Source of the DNA: Nonomuraea rhodomycinica
GTDB taxonomy: Bacteria > Actinomycetota > Actinomycetes > Streptosporangiales > Streptosporangiaceae
Assembly: GCF_013363995.1 (NCBI RefSeq)
Contig: NZ_JABWGO010000002.1
Span: 868,001-932,000 of the forward strand
Reading direction: 5' to 3'
DNA length: 64,000 bases
Within the stretch, counting starts at the first letter, position 1; each line of letters opens with the position of its first letter. The position numbers and the translations under genes are program-made. The notes below the pieces were generated by a model, which worked only from the letters and a program-made list of their open reading frames with translations, was not told the DNA's origin and ran no database searches. Positions 30,203 to 39,032 of the stretch are shown here, piece by piece.

Positions 30203-31561
30203 ATGAAGATCCCCCTGCCGCTGCCCGCGGCTCTGACGAGCCGGTTCGTCGTCGCCATCGAGCGTCTGCCGTGCCCGATCCCCGACCTCGTGCCGTGGAG
30301 GGTCGCCAAGCCGCACCGCAAGGCCGCCATGACCGCCTACGGAACGCCCGGCCTGGAGGTCACGCACCACCCGGCACCGTGGAGAGGCGTCACCACGCCG
30401 CCCGGGAGCAGAGCCCTGCGCCGCCCGATCTCGCCGCCGCACAGAGCCACGCCACTCCCACCCGCCTCACCTCGTCCCGACGCACGCCGGAGCGCGCCCT
30501 ACGCCGGGCGGCGGATCCCCGGCGAGCACGAACACCGGGCCGCCCACTACCCCGACCCCCGAATCCCCGGCACAGACCCCCGCACCCCCTTCCACCACAA
30601 CCTCGACACCCGGCACCCCGCCGAGAGCCGAAGCCGCCACCCCGAGGAGCGCTGGACCTCCCACCACGACGGCTGTCGCTTCCTCCACCACGACGAACGC
30701 CGCCTCCTGCGACGTGCCAGACAGCACCTGGTGGTCTCCTCGACCGCGCCCCCGCACCAGCTCCCGGACATCCTCCAGGTCGCCCGCGCGACGGCCCGCG
30801 CCCTGGCCCGGCAGTGCGGCGGCCTGGTCATCGACCCGCTGACGGGCTCGACGGTGCCGAGCTGTGACCGCTGCCCCGACGAGCCCGTCGTCTTCCGGCT
30901 CGCCGACGACTGGCTGGGCTGGGACGTCCAGGTCCACGACGACGCCACCTGCCCGCCCTGGGACCCTGCTGACACGGCGGCGTGCGACTGCCTGCGGGTC
31001 ACCTCACGAGGGCTGCGCCGCTTCGCGCTGCCGGAGATCACCATCGACGGCGCCGCCTGCGCCCACACGCTGTGCGCGACGAACCTCCTCCGTACGGTGG
31101 CGAGCCATCTGCTGGCCGACCACCTGGCGTTCCTCGCGACACACCCGAGGGCGGACGTCCGCCTCATCGACGACCACCTGCACATCAGCCCGCCGGGAGA
31201 CCCCATGGCGTGGAGCGAACCGCCCGACAGCATCGGCCAGGCGACGCCACCGTCACACACCGCAGGTGGCTTCTCCGCCGTCTCCGCCGTCACCGCCTCG
31301 CGGCCTGCGACCTCGTCGGCTCTCGCAGGGCCGTCGTTCGACGTACGCCTGACGCCCTGCGAAACGGAGCCCCCGACCATGGGCAGACCGGGAAGCGTCC
31401 GCCGCCTCAAGGTCGCCCCGGTCTCGGGCACAGGGAGGGCGACCTGCCTCAAGGTCGGCCCACCTTCGGGCTTCACCGGCTCATTGAACGACTGGCTCTG
31501 CGCCACCCAGGAGGCAAGCCCACCCCGCCCCAGCACCGCACCGTACCCCCTCGCAGCTTGA
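30203..31561 (+). CDS. Hypothetical protein with Pro/Arg/His-rich linkers
   Basis: A 452-residue protein I do not recognise. GGAGG lies 6 nt before the ATG, which supports translation. The first ~45 residues and the core at about 150-330 (FLHHDERRLLRRARQHLVVSS, LARQCGGLVIDPLTG) look folded. The part from 50 to 150 is Pro/Arg/His-rich and probably disordered, as is the region after 340. Cys pairs CDRCP and CDCL hint at metal or disulfide sites. The core may be a binding domain of a conserved actinobacterial orphan family. No functional call can be justified. Confidence 0.55.
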   Translation: MKIPLPLPAALTSRFVVAIERLPCPIPDLVPWRVAKPHRKAAMTAYGTPGLEVTHHPAPWRGVTTPPGSRALRRPISPPHRATPLPPASPRPDARRSAPYAGRRIPGEHEHRAAHYPDPRIPGTDPRTPFHHNLDTRHPAESRSRHPEERWTSHHDGCRFLHHDERRLLRRARQHLVVSSTAPPHQLPDILQVARATARALARQCGGLVIDPLTGSTVPSCDRCPDEPVVFRLADDWLGWDVQVHDDATCPPWDPADTAACDCLRVTSRGLRRFALPEITIDGAACAHTLCATNLLRTVASHLLADHLAFLATHPRADVRLIDDHLHISPPGDPMAWSEPPDSIGQATPPSHTAGGFSAVSAVTASRPATSSALAGPSFDVRLTPCETEPPTMGRPGSVRRLKVAPVSGTGRATCLKVGPPSGFTGSLNDWLCATQEASPPRPSTAPYPLAA

Positions 31562-31799
31562 CCGACCCGAGCCCGCCCCGGGCCCCAGTTCGCCAGGCGG
31601 CGCACGGCGGACGGTGACGGGGATGGGGATGGGGAGCACGACGTGGCGGCTTGAATGGCGGGGACCTGCCGGAACAGGCGTGGACAGGGATGCGGCGGGG
31701 CATGCCGCCACGCGCTGCTCGCCGCGGGCGCGATCCTGGCGAGCCTCTGGCCGGAGCAGTCGATGATGGGGTGAGTTCGCGACTAGGTGTGGAGGAGAC

Positions 31800-33032
31800 G
31801 TGGCAGAGGGCATGGTGCGCGGCGCGGAAGAGGGCGACATGCCCGCTGTGCGGGCGGTGGCCAGGCGGTTCGGGCTGCTGCGGGGCTGGCCTGCGGCACG
31901 CGACTTCCTCGACGCCGAGCGGGCCTTCGGCAGGCTCGTCCTCGCCCCCACGGCGAACGGGCGGGCCCGGGGTTTCGGCGGCACGCTGCGCCGTGGTGAA
32001 GTCACGCACCTGGGCGACCTGTTCGTCCTGCCCGAGCACCAGTCGTCCGGGGTGGGGCGCGCTCTCCTCGCGGAGTTGCTGGGCGGGGGCGGACCGAAAG
32101 TCACCTTCGCCTCCTCGGACCCGCGCGCCATGGGCCTGTACATCCGGTACGGGCTGCGCCCCTGGTGCCCGCTGCTCTACCTGACCGGTCCCGCCTCAGG
32201 TCTGCCTGCCCCGCCGGTCCGGGAGGCACGCCCGGAGGACGTCGTGGAGCTCGACGCGCGGGCCGGCGGCGGTGCCCGCCCGGGCACACTCGCCTGGTAC
32301 GCCGCCACGCCGGGCGTCACCCCGTACACGACGGGTGAGGGATATGCCTTCGCCCGAGTGAGCGGCGGCGACGTCGTGATCGGCCCGGCCGGCGGCACGA
32401 CGCCACAGGATTGCGCGGAGGCGGCGCTCGGCGCACTCGCAGCGACGGTCCGGTCCACCGGGCCTTTGGGGTCAAATGGCGCTTCCGGCTCCAACGGACC
32501 TTCGGAGTCTGCCGGGGATTTCGGGTCAGGCTGCGCTGCCGGGTCTACCCGGGCTATGGGGTCCGCCGGAGCTTCCGGGTCAAGTGGCGCTTCCGCGTCA
32601 ACCGGGCTAGAGGGGTCTATCGGGCCTGTCAGGTCCAGCTGCGCCGGGTCTACCTGGGCTAGGGGGTCGGTCGGGACTCTTGGATCAAGCGGCGCTTCCA
32701 GGTCCACCGGGCCTTTGGGGTCATCGAGCGGGGACATAGCGCCAAGAGCGACTATCCGGTCCGCCGGGGCTGTCCCGTCAACAGCGGCCATCCGGTCCGC
32801 CGGGGCCGTCCCGTCAACAGCGGAGGTCCGGGAGAGCGCGACGGGCCAGGCCGGCGGTGGCGAGCCGGCGCCGCTTGTGGCCAGGATCGCGGTGCCGGGG
32901 GTGCATCCGCTCGTGTCGCCGCTGGTCGAGGCCGGGTGGAGGATCGGCGACCTGGACACGTTCATGGCCGACGACGGCGCTCTCTCCCTGATCCGCCCCG
33001 ACCGCTACATCCCGCACCCCGACCTCGGCTGA
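31800..33032 (+). CDS. GNAT-family N-acetyltransferase with long Gly/Ser repeat insert
   Basis: A 410-residue protein. The N-terminal half is a GNAT acyl-CoA-binding fold: DLFVLPEHQSSGVGRALLAELL carries the Q-x-x-G-x-G phosphate loop near residue 81, followed by SSDPRAMGLYIRYGLRP. A second, GNAT-like half runs from about 141 to 215 and resumes at about 352 with APLVARIAVPGVHPLV. Between them, residues 219-345 are a low-complexity G/S/A/T segment encoded by repeats. GTG 31800 is only 2 nt after GGAGGAG, so ATG 31812 is an alternative. The 28-bp tail overlaps the convergent MocR gene. Substrate unknown. Confidence 0.75.
   Translation: MAEGMVRGAEEGDMPAVRAVARRFGLLRGWPAARDFLDAERAFGRLVLAPTANGRARGFGGTLRRGEVTHLGDLFVLPEHQSSGVGRALLAELLGGGGPKVTFASSDPRAMGLYIRYGLRPWCPLLYLTGPASGLPAPPVREARPEDVVELDARAGGGARPGTLAWYAATPGVTPYTTGEGYAFARVSGGDVVIGPAGGTTPQDCAEAALGALAATVRSTGPLGSNGASGSNGPSESAGDFGSGCAAGSTRAMGSAGASGSSGASASTGLEGSIGPVRSSCAGSTWARGSVGTLGSSGASRSTGPLGSSSGDIAPRATIRSAGAVPSTAAIRSAGAVPSTAEVRESATGQAGGGEPAPLVARIAVPGVHPLVSPLVEAGWRIGDLDTFMADDGALSLIRPDRYIPHPDLG
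32454..32834 (+). repeat. Repeat-encoded Gly/Ser insert, with two exact-length 36-bp units
   Basis: The segment is built of degenerate units around GSxGASGSxG. Its 3' part holds two 36-bp direct repeats, 32754-32789 and 32790-32825, that differ at one base and encode IRSAGAVPSTA twice. Confidence 0.75.
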
Positions 33033-34462
33033 GGCCCGGTGGCCGGCATGCGTTCCCGCAGGGCGTCGACGAGCGCGTCCAGGGCGCTGCCATAGGCGTG
33101 CTCGGCCGGGGTGGCGTAGCCGATGACGACGGCGAGCGGGGACCGCTCCGGCCGGTGGTAGAAGGGCGAGATGCCTTCGACGTGGATGCCGCGTCCGGCC
33201 AGGTGAGCGAGCAGGGCCGCCTCGTGGTCGGACCCGGCGGGGAGGCGGAGGACGGCGTGCAGGCCGGCGGCGATGCCGGACAGGCGGCCGTGCGGCAGGC
33301 GCCGGGTGACGGCCTCGCCGAGAAGGTCGCGCCGCCGGCGGTAGCGGGCCCGGCAGCGGCGCACGTGCCGGTCGAGTTCGCCCGTCCGGACGAGCCGCGC
33401 GAGCACGAGCTGGTCGATGACGCTGACCGAGGACTCGTCCCAGCGCGTCACCTCCCGCAGCGCGGCGAGCAGGCCGCTGGGCAGGGCGAGCCAGGCCAGG
33501 CGCAGGCCGGGCGCGATGGTCTTGCTGGCGGTTCCGGCGTAGACGACCCGGTCGGGTGCCATGCCCTGGAGCGCGCCGACGGGCTGGCGATCGTAACGGA
33601 ACTCGCCGTCGTAGTCGTCCTCCACGATGTACGCGCCGGTCCGCCTGGCCCAGGACACCAGCTCGACGCGCCGGGCGGGGCTCAGGGTGACCCCGAGCGG
33701 GTACTGGTGGGCGGGGGTGACGACGACGGCGCTCTCGTCCGTGAGGCCCTCGACGATCAATCCGTCCCGGTCGACGGGGAGGCGCCGCGCCCGGTGTCCG
33801 AGCTGTTCGACGAGCGCCGGGTGGCGGGGCTCGGTGGGGTCCTCGAAGGCGAGCGCGCCGGCGGAGCCGCCGTGATGGCGGAGGACCTGACACACCAGGC
33901 GCAACGCGTGGGCGTAGCCGGCGCACACCACGATGTGGTCGGGCGTGGTGCTGACGCCACGGGCCCGGCCGAGGTACTCGGCCAGCGCCTGCCGCAGCTC
34001 GATCGCGCCCGTTGGCTCCCGGTAGCCGAAGGCGGTGTTGGGGGCGGTCTGCATGACGTGCCGGGTGGCGGCGAGCCACTCGCGTCGCGGGAACGCGGCG
34101 AGGTCGGGAGAGCCGGAGCGCAGATCGACACCCCGTACGGGCCGCAGGGTGGCGTGGGACGGGGGCGCGGTCTCCGCGGGCGGCGCGGTGGGCTGGGGCG
34201 CGACGCGGATGCCCGAGCGTGGCTTCGACTCCAGGTATCCCTCGGCGACGAGCTGGTCCAGGGCCTGGGTGACGGTGCCGCGGGCGAGCCCGAGGTCGCG
34301 GGCGAGCGCCCGCGACGACGGCAGCCGTGTTCCCGAGCTGAGCCGGCCGCTTCGCACGGCGTCACGCAGGGCGTGTTCGAGCCCGGCCCGCAGACCGTGC
34401 CCCGCGCCGGTCCGGAGATGGACGTGGAGATCCAGCCCCCATCTGGACCACTCATCCTCCAT
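33005..34462 (-). CDS. MocR/PdxR-type regulator (GntR HTH plus aminotransferase domain)
   Basis: A 485-residue PLP-dependent regulator. The winged HTH at about 25-85 (SRALARDLGLARGTVTQALDQLVAEGYL) is followed by a fold-type I aminotransferase domain. The Schiff-base Lys lies in AGTASKTIAPGLRLAW and the PLP contacts in VEDDYDGEFRYD. MocR proteins sense PLP, GABA or related amino compounds and usually control a divergent gene, but no convincing one lies at 34463-34696. TATAGT is 8 nt before the ATG, so the transcript may be nearly leaderless. It converges on the GNAT gene. Confidence 0.9.
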   Translation of the reverse strand: MEDEWSRWGLDLHVHLRTGAGHGLRAGLEHALRDAVRSGRLSSGTRLPSSRALARDLGLARGTVTQALDQLVAEGYLESKPRSGIRVAPQPTAPPAETAPPSHATLRPVRGVDLRSGSPDLAAFPRREWLAATRHVMQTAPNTAFGYREPTGAIELRQALAEYLGRARGVSTTPDHIVVCAGYAHALRLVCQVLRHHGGSAGALAFEDPTEPRHPALVEQLGHRARRLPVDRDGLIVEGLTDESAVVVTPAHQYPLGVTLSPARRVELVSWARRTGAYIVEDDYDGEFRYDRQPVGALQGMAPDRVVYAGTASKTIAPGLRLAWLALPSGLLAALREVTRWDESSVSVIDQLVLARLVRTGELDRHVRRCRARYRRRRDLLGEAVTRRLPHGRLSGIAAGLHAVLRLPAGSDHEAALLAHLAGRGIHVEGISPFYHRPERSPLAVVIGYATPAEHAYGSALDALVDALRERMPATGPQPRSGCGM

Positions 34463-34501
34463 GGATCTGGACTATATCCCTGAGCCAGACGTTCTCTACG
34501 T

Positions 34502-34517
34502 TGTCAGGAATGAGACA
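34502..34517. promoter_or_regulatory. TGTC-N8-GACA inverted repeat upstream of the MocR gene
   Basis: A short palindrome 40 bp upstream of the MocR start. A direct repeat ATCTGGAC (34441-34448 and 34465-34472) also flanks the start codon. Either may be an autoregulatory site. Confidence 0.35.
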
Positions 34518-34560
34518 TCTAGCCGCGGCCATCGGGCTCACGAACCATCTCCTCGGGCCG

Positions 34561-34587
34561 GTCTCCCGCACGGAACGGGCGGGAGAC
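34561..34587 (-). terminator. Hairpin downstream of the FAD monooxygenase gene
   Basis: Perfect 9-bp stem GTCTCCCGC / GCGGGAGAC with a 9-nt loop, 110 bp after the monooxygenase stop and before the MocR promoter. The rest of 34463-34696 shows nothing else clear. Confidence 0.5.
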
Positions 34588-34696
34588 GAGCGCATGTGGG
34601 GGATCGCGCGGTGGGTGGCAGGCGTGAGCGCGCGACCCCTGGCCACGACGGGCCCCGGCGTGGCCGGAACACGCGACGTCGCCGCAGGGGAGCCCG

Positions 34697-36289
34697 TCAG
34701 CGGCTGAGCACCTGACGCAGCACGCGCTCCAGCGTGGCCGCCGGCGCGGGGTCCGGCTCCGGGGACCGCCAGGCCACGTATCCGTCGGGCCGCACCAGCA
34801 CGGCGCCGCCCTCGCCCACGCCGTACCTCTTGCCGAAGACGCCCTCCACGTCCGTCAGCTCGTCGCCCACCATGACCCGCGTGAGCTGGATCCCGAGCTT
34901 GTCCTGCACCCGGCGCCCGGCGTCGGTCCAGGCCCGCCCCTTCGGCCCGGCCAGCAGCACGAACCCGGACGCGAACAGGTCGATCGTGGAGATCCGCTGC
35001 CCGTCCCAGTCGAGGACGACGTGCGGGGCCCGGCCGCCGGGCCGGCCGGTGGGCACGCGCGGGTCCTCCAGCAGCGAGCCGTCGTCGCCGGGCTCGGCCA
35101 CGACGGCCGTCGAGTGGTAGCGGTAGCCGAGCAGGGCCGGGAGGAAGTCCTCCAGCGGCTCCGGGTAGTCGACGCGCCGGCCGGGCGGCATCCGCACCCC
35201 GAGGTTGGCGAGCTGCGCGTCGGCGGTCAGGGCGCCGATGGGGCGGCGTTCCGCGTCGTAGGTGTCGAGGAAGCCGGGCCCGGCCTGGCCGGTGAGGACG
35301 AGCCAGAGCCGCCAGGCGATGTCGCAGCCGTCCTGCAGCGCGGTGCTGCCGCCCTGGCCGCCGGTGGGCGGCATGGTGTGGGCCGCGTCGCCGGCCAGGA
35401 ACACCCGGCCGTGCCGGTACCGCTCGGCCAGGATGTGCGCGAGGGTGAAGGAGGTCGTGTCCAGGATCCGCACGTCGAGGTCCGGGACACCGGTGGCGAC
35501 GCGCACCAGATCCACGCACCGCTCGGGGGTGAAGTCGGCCGCGCTCTCGCCCTTGCCGGGGTCGTAGTTGACGCCCACGACGTGCGCGCCGACGCCGGTG
35601 CCGGTGACGATCACGCCGGTGAACACGTCGTTCTGCAGGTACCACAGCGTGACCTCGCGCTCGCGGACGAGCCCGCTCAGGTCCGCGTCGAACATGATCG
35701 AGAACATGTGCCCGAGCGGGCCCTTGCCCGTGGTGGGGATGCCGAGCGCCTCGCGCAGCGGGCTGCGGTAGCCGTCGGCGGCCACCACGTAGTCGGCCCG
35801 GACCAGGCTGTCGACGCCGCCCGACCGGATGACCGCCGTCACGCCCTCGCCGTCCTGGTCGAGCGTGACCAGCTCGGTCGAGAAGCGCAGGTCGGCGCCC
35901 AGCTCCTCGGCCTTGGCGCGCAGCACCCGCTCGATCTCGGCCTGCGGGGCGCCCACCTGGGTGGCGGGGGTGAGCTCGGAGAGGAAGTCCAGCGCCTGGT
36001 TCTCCATGATCATGTGGGGGTTCGGGGCGCTGAGGCTGGGGGCGATGGCGATGCGCATGTCGTCGCCGATGCCCTCCCAGATCCGGCCGAGGGCGTGCTC
36101 GACGCCGGGCACGGGCCGCAGCAGCTCGACGGCTCGCGGGCCGACGCCGAACGCCTTGGGCTGGATCGAGGTGCCGGGGTGCCGCTCGACGAGCATGACG
36201 GGGATCTGCCGCCACGCGAGGAGCATGGCCGCGCTCAGCCCGGCGTAGCCGCCGCCGACGATCAGGACGGGCACTCGTTCGTGCTTCAT
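34697..36289 (-). CDS. FAD-dependent aromatic monooxygenase (PheA/TfdB family)
   Basis: A 530-residue class A flavoprotein hydroxylase. The ADP-binding motif VLIVGGGYAGLSAAMLLA is at the N-terminus, the NAD(P)H/FAD DG motif is VVAADGYRSPLR and the second FAD motif is RVFLAGDAAHTMPPTGGQGGSTALQDG. A thioredoxin-like C-terminal domain follows from about 400. ATG 36289 has AGAGG nearby and is favoured over a GTG two codons earlier. Such enzymes hydroxylate phenols or polyketide aromatics. It stands alone and lacks other biosynthetic genes, so detoxification or catabolism is as likely as tailoring. Confidence 0.88.
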   Translation of the reverse strand: MKHERVPVLIVGGGYAGLSAAMLLAWRQIPVMLVERHPGTSIQPKAFGVGPRAVELLRPVPGVEHALGRIWEGIGDDMRIAIAPSLSAPNPHMIMENQALDFLSELTPATQVGAPQAEIERVLRAKAEELGADLRFSTELVTLDQDGEGVTAVIRSGGVDSLVRADYVVAADGYRSPLREALGIPTTGKGPLGHMFSIMFDADLSGLVREREVTLWYLQNDVFTGVIVTGTGVGAHVVGVNYDPGKGESAADFTPERCVDLVRVATGVPDLDVRILDTTSFTLAHILAERYRHGRVFLAGDAAHTMPPTGGQGGSTALQDGCDIAWRLWLVLTGQAGPGFLDTYDAERRPIGALTADAQLANLGVRMPPGRRVDYPEPLEDFLPALLGYRYHSTAVVAEPGDDGSLLEDPRVPTGRPGGRAPHVVLDWDGQRISTIDLFASGFVLLAGPKGRAWTDAGRRVQDKLGIQLTRVMVGDELTDVEGVFGKRYGVGEGGAVLVRPDGYVAWRSPEPDPAPAATLERVLRQVLSR

Positions 36290-36331
36290 GTCCACCTCTC
36301 AGGGGGTACGCGAAGGGGAAGGGGAACGCGT

Positions 36332-36404
36332 CATATCGCGTTCGCGTCGCGAAGAACACGATATGTCGCGTCACCGGAGCGGGTCAAGACATATCGCGTT
36401 TGCG
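36332..36404. promoter_or_regulatory. Promoter with three CATATCGCG-type sites upstream of the monooxygenase
   Basis: CATATCGCGTTCGCG (36332-36346) and CATATCGCGTTTGCG (36390-36404) are direct repeats differing at one base. ACACGATATGTCGCG (36356-36370) contains an inverted ATAT/CGCG half-site between them. On the minus strand, TTGACC (36382-36387) is 18 bp from TATCGT (36358-36363), a good -35/-10 pair for the monooxygenase. The sites overlap it, so a repressor is likely. The rest of 36405-36582 is GGA/GGG-rich with no gene. Confidence 0.55.
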
Positions 36405-36582
36405 CTGAGGGGTCTCCATGGATGTCCCAAGCGTGCCGGCCCGCAACCCGTGCGTGCGCGCCCACCAGGGGGCACGCACGCTCACGAGCCCCCAGGGAGG
36501 GGGCAGGATTCCAGGGAGCGGCCGGACTCACAGGAAGGACGTCAGGACTCCCATGGAGGGGCCAGAACTCCCGGCGAGGGGA

Positions 36583-36873
36583 CTAGGACAGGTGGCGTTC
36601 CAGGGATTCGAGCTTGCTCGTCATCCCGTCCGTGACGCCCTCGCGCAGGTCGGCCTTCAGGACGAGGCTGACCCGGGGTGCGACCTCCGCCACCGCGTCC
36701 ACGGCGCGCTTGACGACGGCCATCACCTCGTCCCACTCACCCTCGATCGTGGTGAACATGGCGTCGGTGCGATTCGGCAGCCCGCTCTCCCTGACCACCT
36801 TGACGGCGCGCGCCACCGGCTCGGCGACCCCTTCGCCGACGCCCAGCGGGGTGATGGAGAATGCGACGATCAC
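36583..36873 (-). CDS. Thiamine-binding-like protein of the MTH1187/YkoF family
   Basis: A 96-residue ferredoxin-like fold protein. [32 protein letters not shown] and [25 protein letters not shown] text is diagnostic of the UPF0045 family (here [15 protein letters not shown]). The GTG at 36873 is chosen because AGAGGG is 6 nt upstream and homologs start near here, which drops nine N-terminal residues. Related proteins bind thiamine or hydroxymethylpyrimidine, but no thiamine transporter is nearby. Confidence 0.8.
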   Translation of the reverse strand: MIVAFSITPLGVGEGVAEPVARAVKVVRESGLPNRTDAMFTTIEGEWDEVMAVVKRAVDAVAEVAPRVSLVLKADLREGVTDGMTSKLESLERHLS

Positions 36874-36938
36874 AGCGTGCCCTCTCGTGCGGGCGGGCAC
36901 GGACGACCCCGTGCCCGGACTCTTCGCCGGCCTGACGG

Positions 36939-36970
36939 CCGGTCACGGCGCGCCTCAGCGCCGTGACCGG
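36939..36970 (-). terminator. Hairpin terminator after the small acidic protein gene
   Basis: 12-bp perfect stem CCGGTCACGGCG / CGCCGTGACCGG with an 8-nt loop, 10 bp after the 36980 stop codon (minus strand). Confidence 0.8.
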
Positions 36971-36979
36971 CTCCCGATG

Positions 36980-37303
36980 TCAGGCGTGCGCATGCTCCTC
37001 GTCGTCCTCGTCGTCCTCGGGCGCTTCGGACGGCTCGACACCCAGCATGGCCTCGCGGGGCTCGATCTCGTCGATGTGGTCCACGAGCTGGAGCACGTGG
37101 TCGGGCTCGATGAGCCACTGCAACGCCGAGGCGCCGGTCTCGTCGGAGGAGACCAGCTCGGCCTGCTCGGCCCGCTCCTCGTCGGACAGGTCGGCGTCCG
37201 GGTGCCGGATCTCGGCGAGCGCGGCGGCCTGCAGCGCATTGACGTCGAGCACCTCGACGGTCAGCTCGACCGTGAGACGCAGGAATTTCTCGTTATCGCT
37301 CAT
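36980..37303 (-). CDS. Small acidic hypothetical protein
   Basis: A 107-residue, highly acidic protein ending EDDEDDEEHAHA. The core LRLTVELTVEVLDVNALQAAALAEI looks like an alternating beta-strand plus helix. I do not recognise a family. TAGCAT lies 7 nt upstream of the ATG and there is no ribosome site, so the mRNA is probably leaderless and its promoter overlaps the end of ung. The acidic, His-ended tail may bind metal or a basic partner. Confidence 0.65.
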   Translation of the reverse strand: MSDNEKFLRLTVELTVEVLDVNALQAAALAEIRHPDADLSDEERAEQAELVSSDETGASALQWLIEPDHVLQLVDHIDEIEPREAMLGVEPSEAPEDDEDDEEHAHA

Positions 37304-37316
37304 GGCGACGATGCTA
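37304..37316 (-). promoter_or_regulatory. Leaderless promoter of the small acidic protein gene
   Basis: TAGCAT on the minus strand (37311-37316) is 7 nt from ATG 37303 and overlaps the last bases of ung. Confidence 0.5.
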
Positions 37317-37991
37317 GGGCAGCTTCCACTCGACCGGGGTCGCGCCTTGCTGGATGAGCAGCTCGTTGGCCCGGCTGAACGGCCGCGACCCGAAGAATCC
37401 GTTGCGCGCCGACAGCGGCGACGGGTGGGCCGACTCGATGCGCGGGACCTGGCCGAGCATGGGCGCGAGGTTGCGCGCGTCGCGGCCCCACAGGATCGCG
37501 ACCATCGGCTTGTCGCGGGCCACGAGGGCGCGGATGGCCTGCTCGGTGACCTCCTCCCAGCCCTTGCCGCGGTGGGAGGCGGGCTTGCCGGGCATCACGG
37601 TGAGCACCCGGTTGAGCAGCAGGACGCCCTGCTCGGCCCACGGGGTCAGGTCGCCGTTCGCCGGACGCGGGAGCCCCAGGTCGGACTCCATCTCCTTGTA
37701 GATGTTGAGCAGACTGCCCGGGATGGGCCGCACGTCGGGGGCGACGGAGAAGGACAGCCCGATGGGGTGCCCGGGGGTGGGGTAGGGGTCCTGCCCGACG
37801 ATCAGCACCTTGACCTCGTCGAAGGGCTGGCTGAAGGCGCGCAGCACGTTGGCTCCGGAGGGGAGGTACTGCCGGCCTTCGTTGATCTCGTTGCGCAGGA
37901 ACTCGCCCATGTGGGCGATCCGCTCGGCGACGGGCTCCAGTGCTCGGGCCCATCCGGCTTCGACGACTTCGTTCAGGGGACGACCTGCCAT
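37314..37991 (-). CDS. ung: Uracil-DNA glycosylase, family 1
   Basis: A 225-residue base-excision repair enzyme. The catalytic water-activating loop [26 protein letters not shown] and the DNA-intercalation motif [18 protein letters not shown] are all intact. TAGGCT lies 8 nt before the ATG. It is followed after 10 bp by the small acidic protein. Confidence 0.95.
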   Translation of the reverse strand: MAGRPLNEVVEAGWARALEPVAERIAHMGEFLRNEINEGRQYLPSGANVLRAFSQPFDEVKVLIVGQDPYPTPGHPIGLSFSVAPDVRPIPGSLLNIYKEMESDLGLPRPANGDLTPWAEQGVLLLNRVLTVMPGKPASHRGKGWEEVTEQAIRALVARDKPMVAILWGRDARNLAPMLGQVPRIESAHPSPLSARNGFFGSRPFSRANELLIQQGATPVEWKLP

Positions 37992-38077
37992 GGCCGATCA
38001 GCCTATCCAGGTCTGGTGCGGCTCGTGTCCGAATCGGGCGCTCCGGCCGTACCGGAATGATCACAGAGCACGACGGA

Positions 38078-38115
38078 GCGGGCGCCCGCAGCCCCTGTGA
38101 GATGCGAGCGCCCGC
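38078..38115 (-). terminator. Hairpin after the alpha-glucoside ABC operon
   Basis: 8-bp perfect arms GCGGGCGC (38078-38085) and GCGCCCGC (38108-38115) with a 22-nt loop, 15 bp after the last permease stop on the minus strand. Confidence 0.55.
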
Positions 38116-38129
38116 TTACGGAGGACCGG

Positions 38130-39032
38130 CTACTTGACGGAGCCGGCCATCATGCCCTGGACGAAGTACCGCTGGAAGGCGAAGAACAGGATCAGCGGGA
38201 CGATCAGCGACAGGAACGCCCCCGAGGAGAGGATGTCCACGTTGGACCCGAACTGCCGCATCTGCGACTGGAGGGCCTTGGTCATCGGCTGGCTCTCGGT
38301 GTTCGCGAAGACCAGCGCGATGAGCATGTCGTTCCACACCCACAGGAACTGGAAGATGCCCAGCGAGGCGATCGCCGGCTTGCCCAGCGGGAACACCACC
38401 GAGACGAAGATCTTCCACTCCGGCGCGCCGTCCATCCGGGCCGCCTCCAGCAGCGAGGCCGGGATGCCGACGAAGAAGTTGCGCAGCAGGAAGATCGCGA
38501 ACGGCAGGCCGAACGCCGTGTGGAACAGCACCACGCCGGGGATCGAGCCGAAGATCCCCATGTCGCCGTACATCTTGGCGATCGGGATGAGAGCGATCTG
38601 GATCGGCACGATGAGCAGCCCGACCACGACGAGGAACAGCGTGTCGCGGCCCTTGAACTCCATCCACGCGAACGCGTAGGCCGCCATGGCCGCGATGCCG
38701 ATCACCAGGACCGTGGTCGGCACCGTGATCGCCACGGTGTTCCAGAACGACGAGGTGAAGCCGCTGGCCAGCAGGTCGCTGTAGTTCTTGATGGTCAGTT
38801 CGGCCGGCTTGGTGAAGACCGTCCACCAGCCCTCGGCGTTGTTGACGTCCACCGTGCGCAGCGAGACGACGAACAGGCCGATCGTGGGCACCAGCCAGAA
38901 CAGGCCGAGCAGCACCATGAGGACCTGGATCACGCCGCTGCCGACGCGGTCCACGATCCTGCCGGCCAGGCCCCTGCGGGGCGCGCCCGTCTGCAGGCCG
39001 GCGGGAGCGGCCGTGGCTGTCGCGGTCGTCAT
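38130..39032 (-). CDS. Alpha-glucoside ABC transporter permease, AglG-like
   Basis: A 300-residue MalG-type permease with six helices. The EAA loop is LLEAARMDGAPEWKIFVSVVFPL. The text SLRTVDVNNAEGWWTVF in the first external loop resembles AglG of alpha-glucoside systems. Start ATG overlaps the upstream permease stop by 4 bp. It is the last gene of the operon, before the hairpin at 38078-38115. No ATPase is encoded here, so a shared one is expected. Confidence 0.9.
   Translation of the reverse strand: MTTATATAAPAGLQTGAPRRGLAGRIVDRVGSGVIQVLMVLLGLFWLVPTIGLFVVSLRTVDVNNAEGWWTVFTKPAELTIKNYSDLLASGFTSSFWNTVAITVPTTVLVIGIAAMAAYAFAWMEFKGRDTLFLVVVGLLIVPIQIALIPIAKMYGDMGIFGSIPGVVLFHTAFGLPFAIFLLRNFFVGIPASLLEAARMDGAPEWKIFVSVVFPLGKPAIASLGIFQFLWVWNDMLIALVFANTESQPMTKALQSQMRQFGSNVDILSSGAFLSLIVPLILFFAFQRYFVQGMMAGSVK

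Noticed and set aside
34510..34707. Small plus-strand ORF between MocR and the monooxygenase
   Set aside because: No ribosome site and unremarkable composition. It overlaps the hairpin and the end of the monooxygenase gene.
34697..36289. Polyketide biosynthetic cluster around the FAD hydroxylase and SnoaL-like gene
   Set aside because: The two genes are 25 kb apart and no synthase, ketoreductase or cyclase lies between them.
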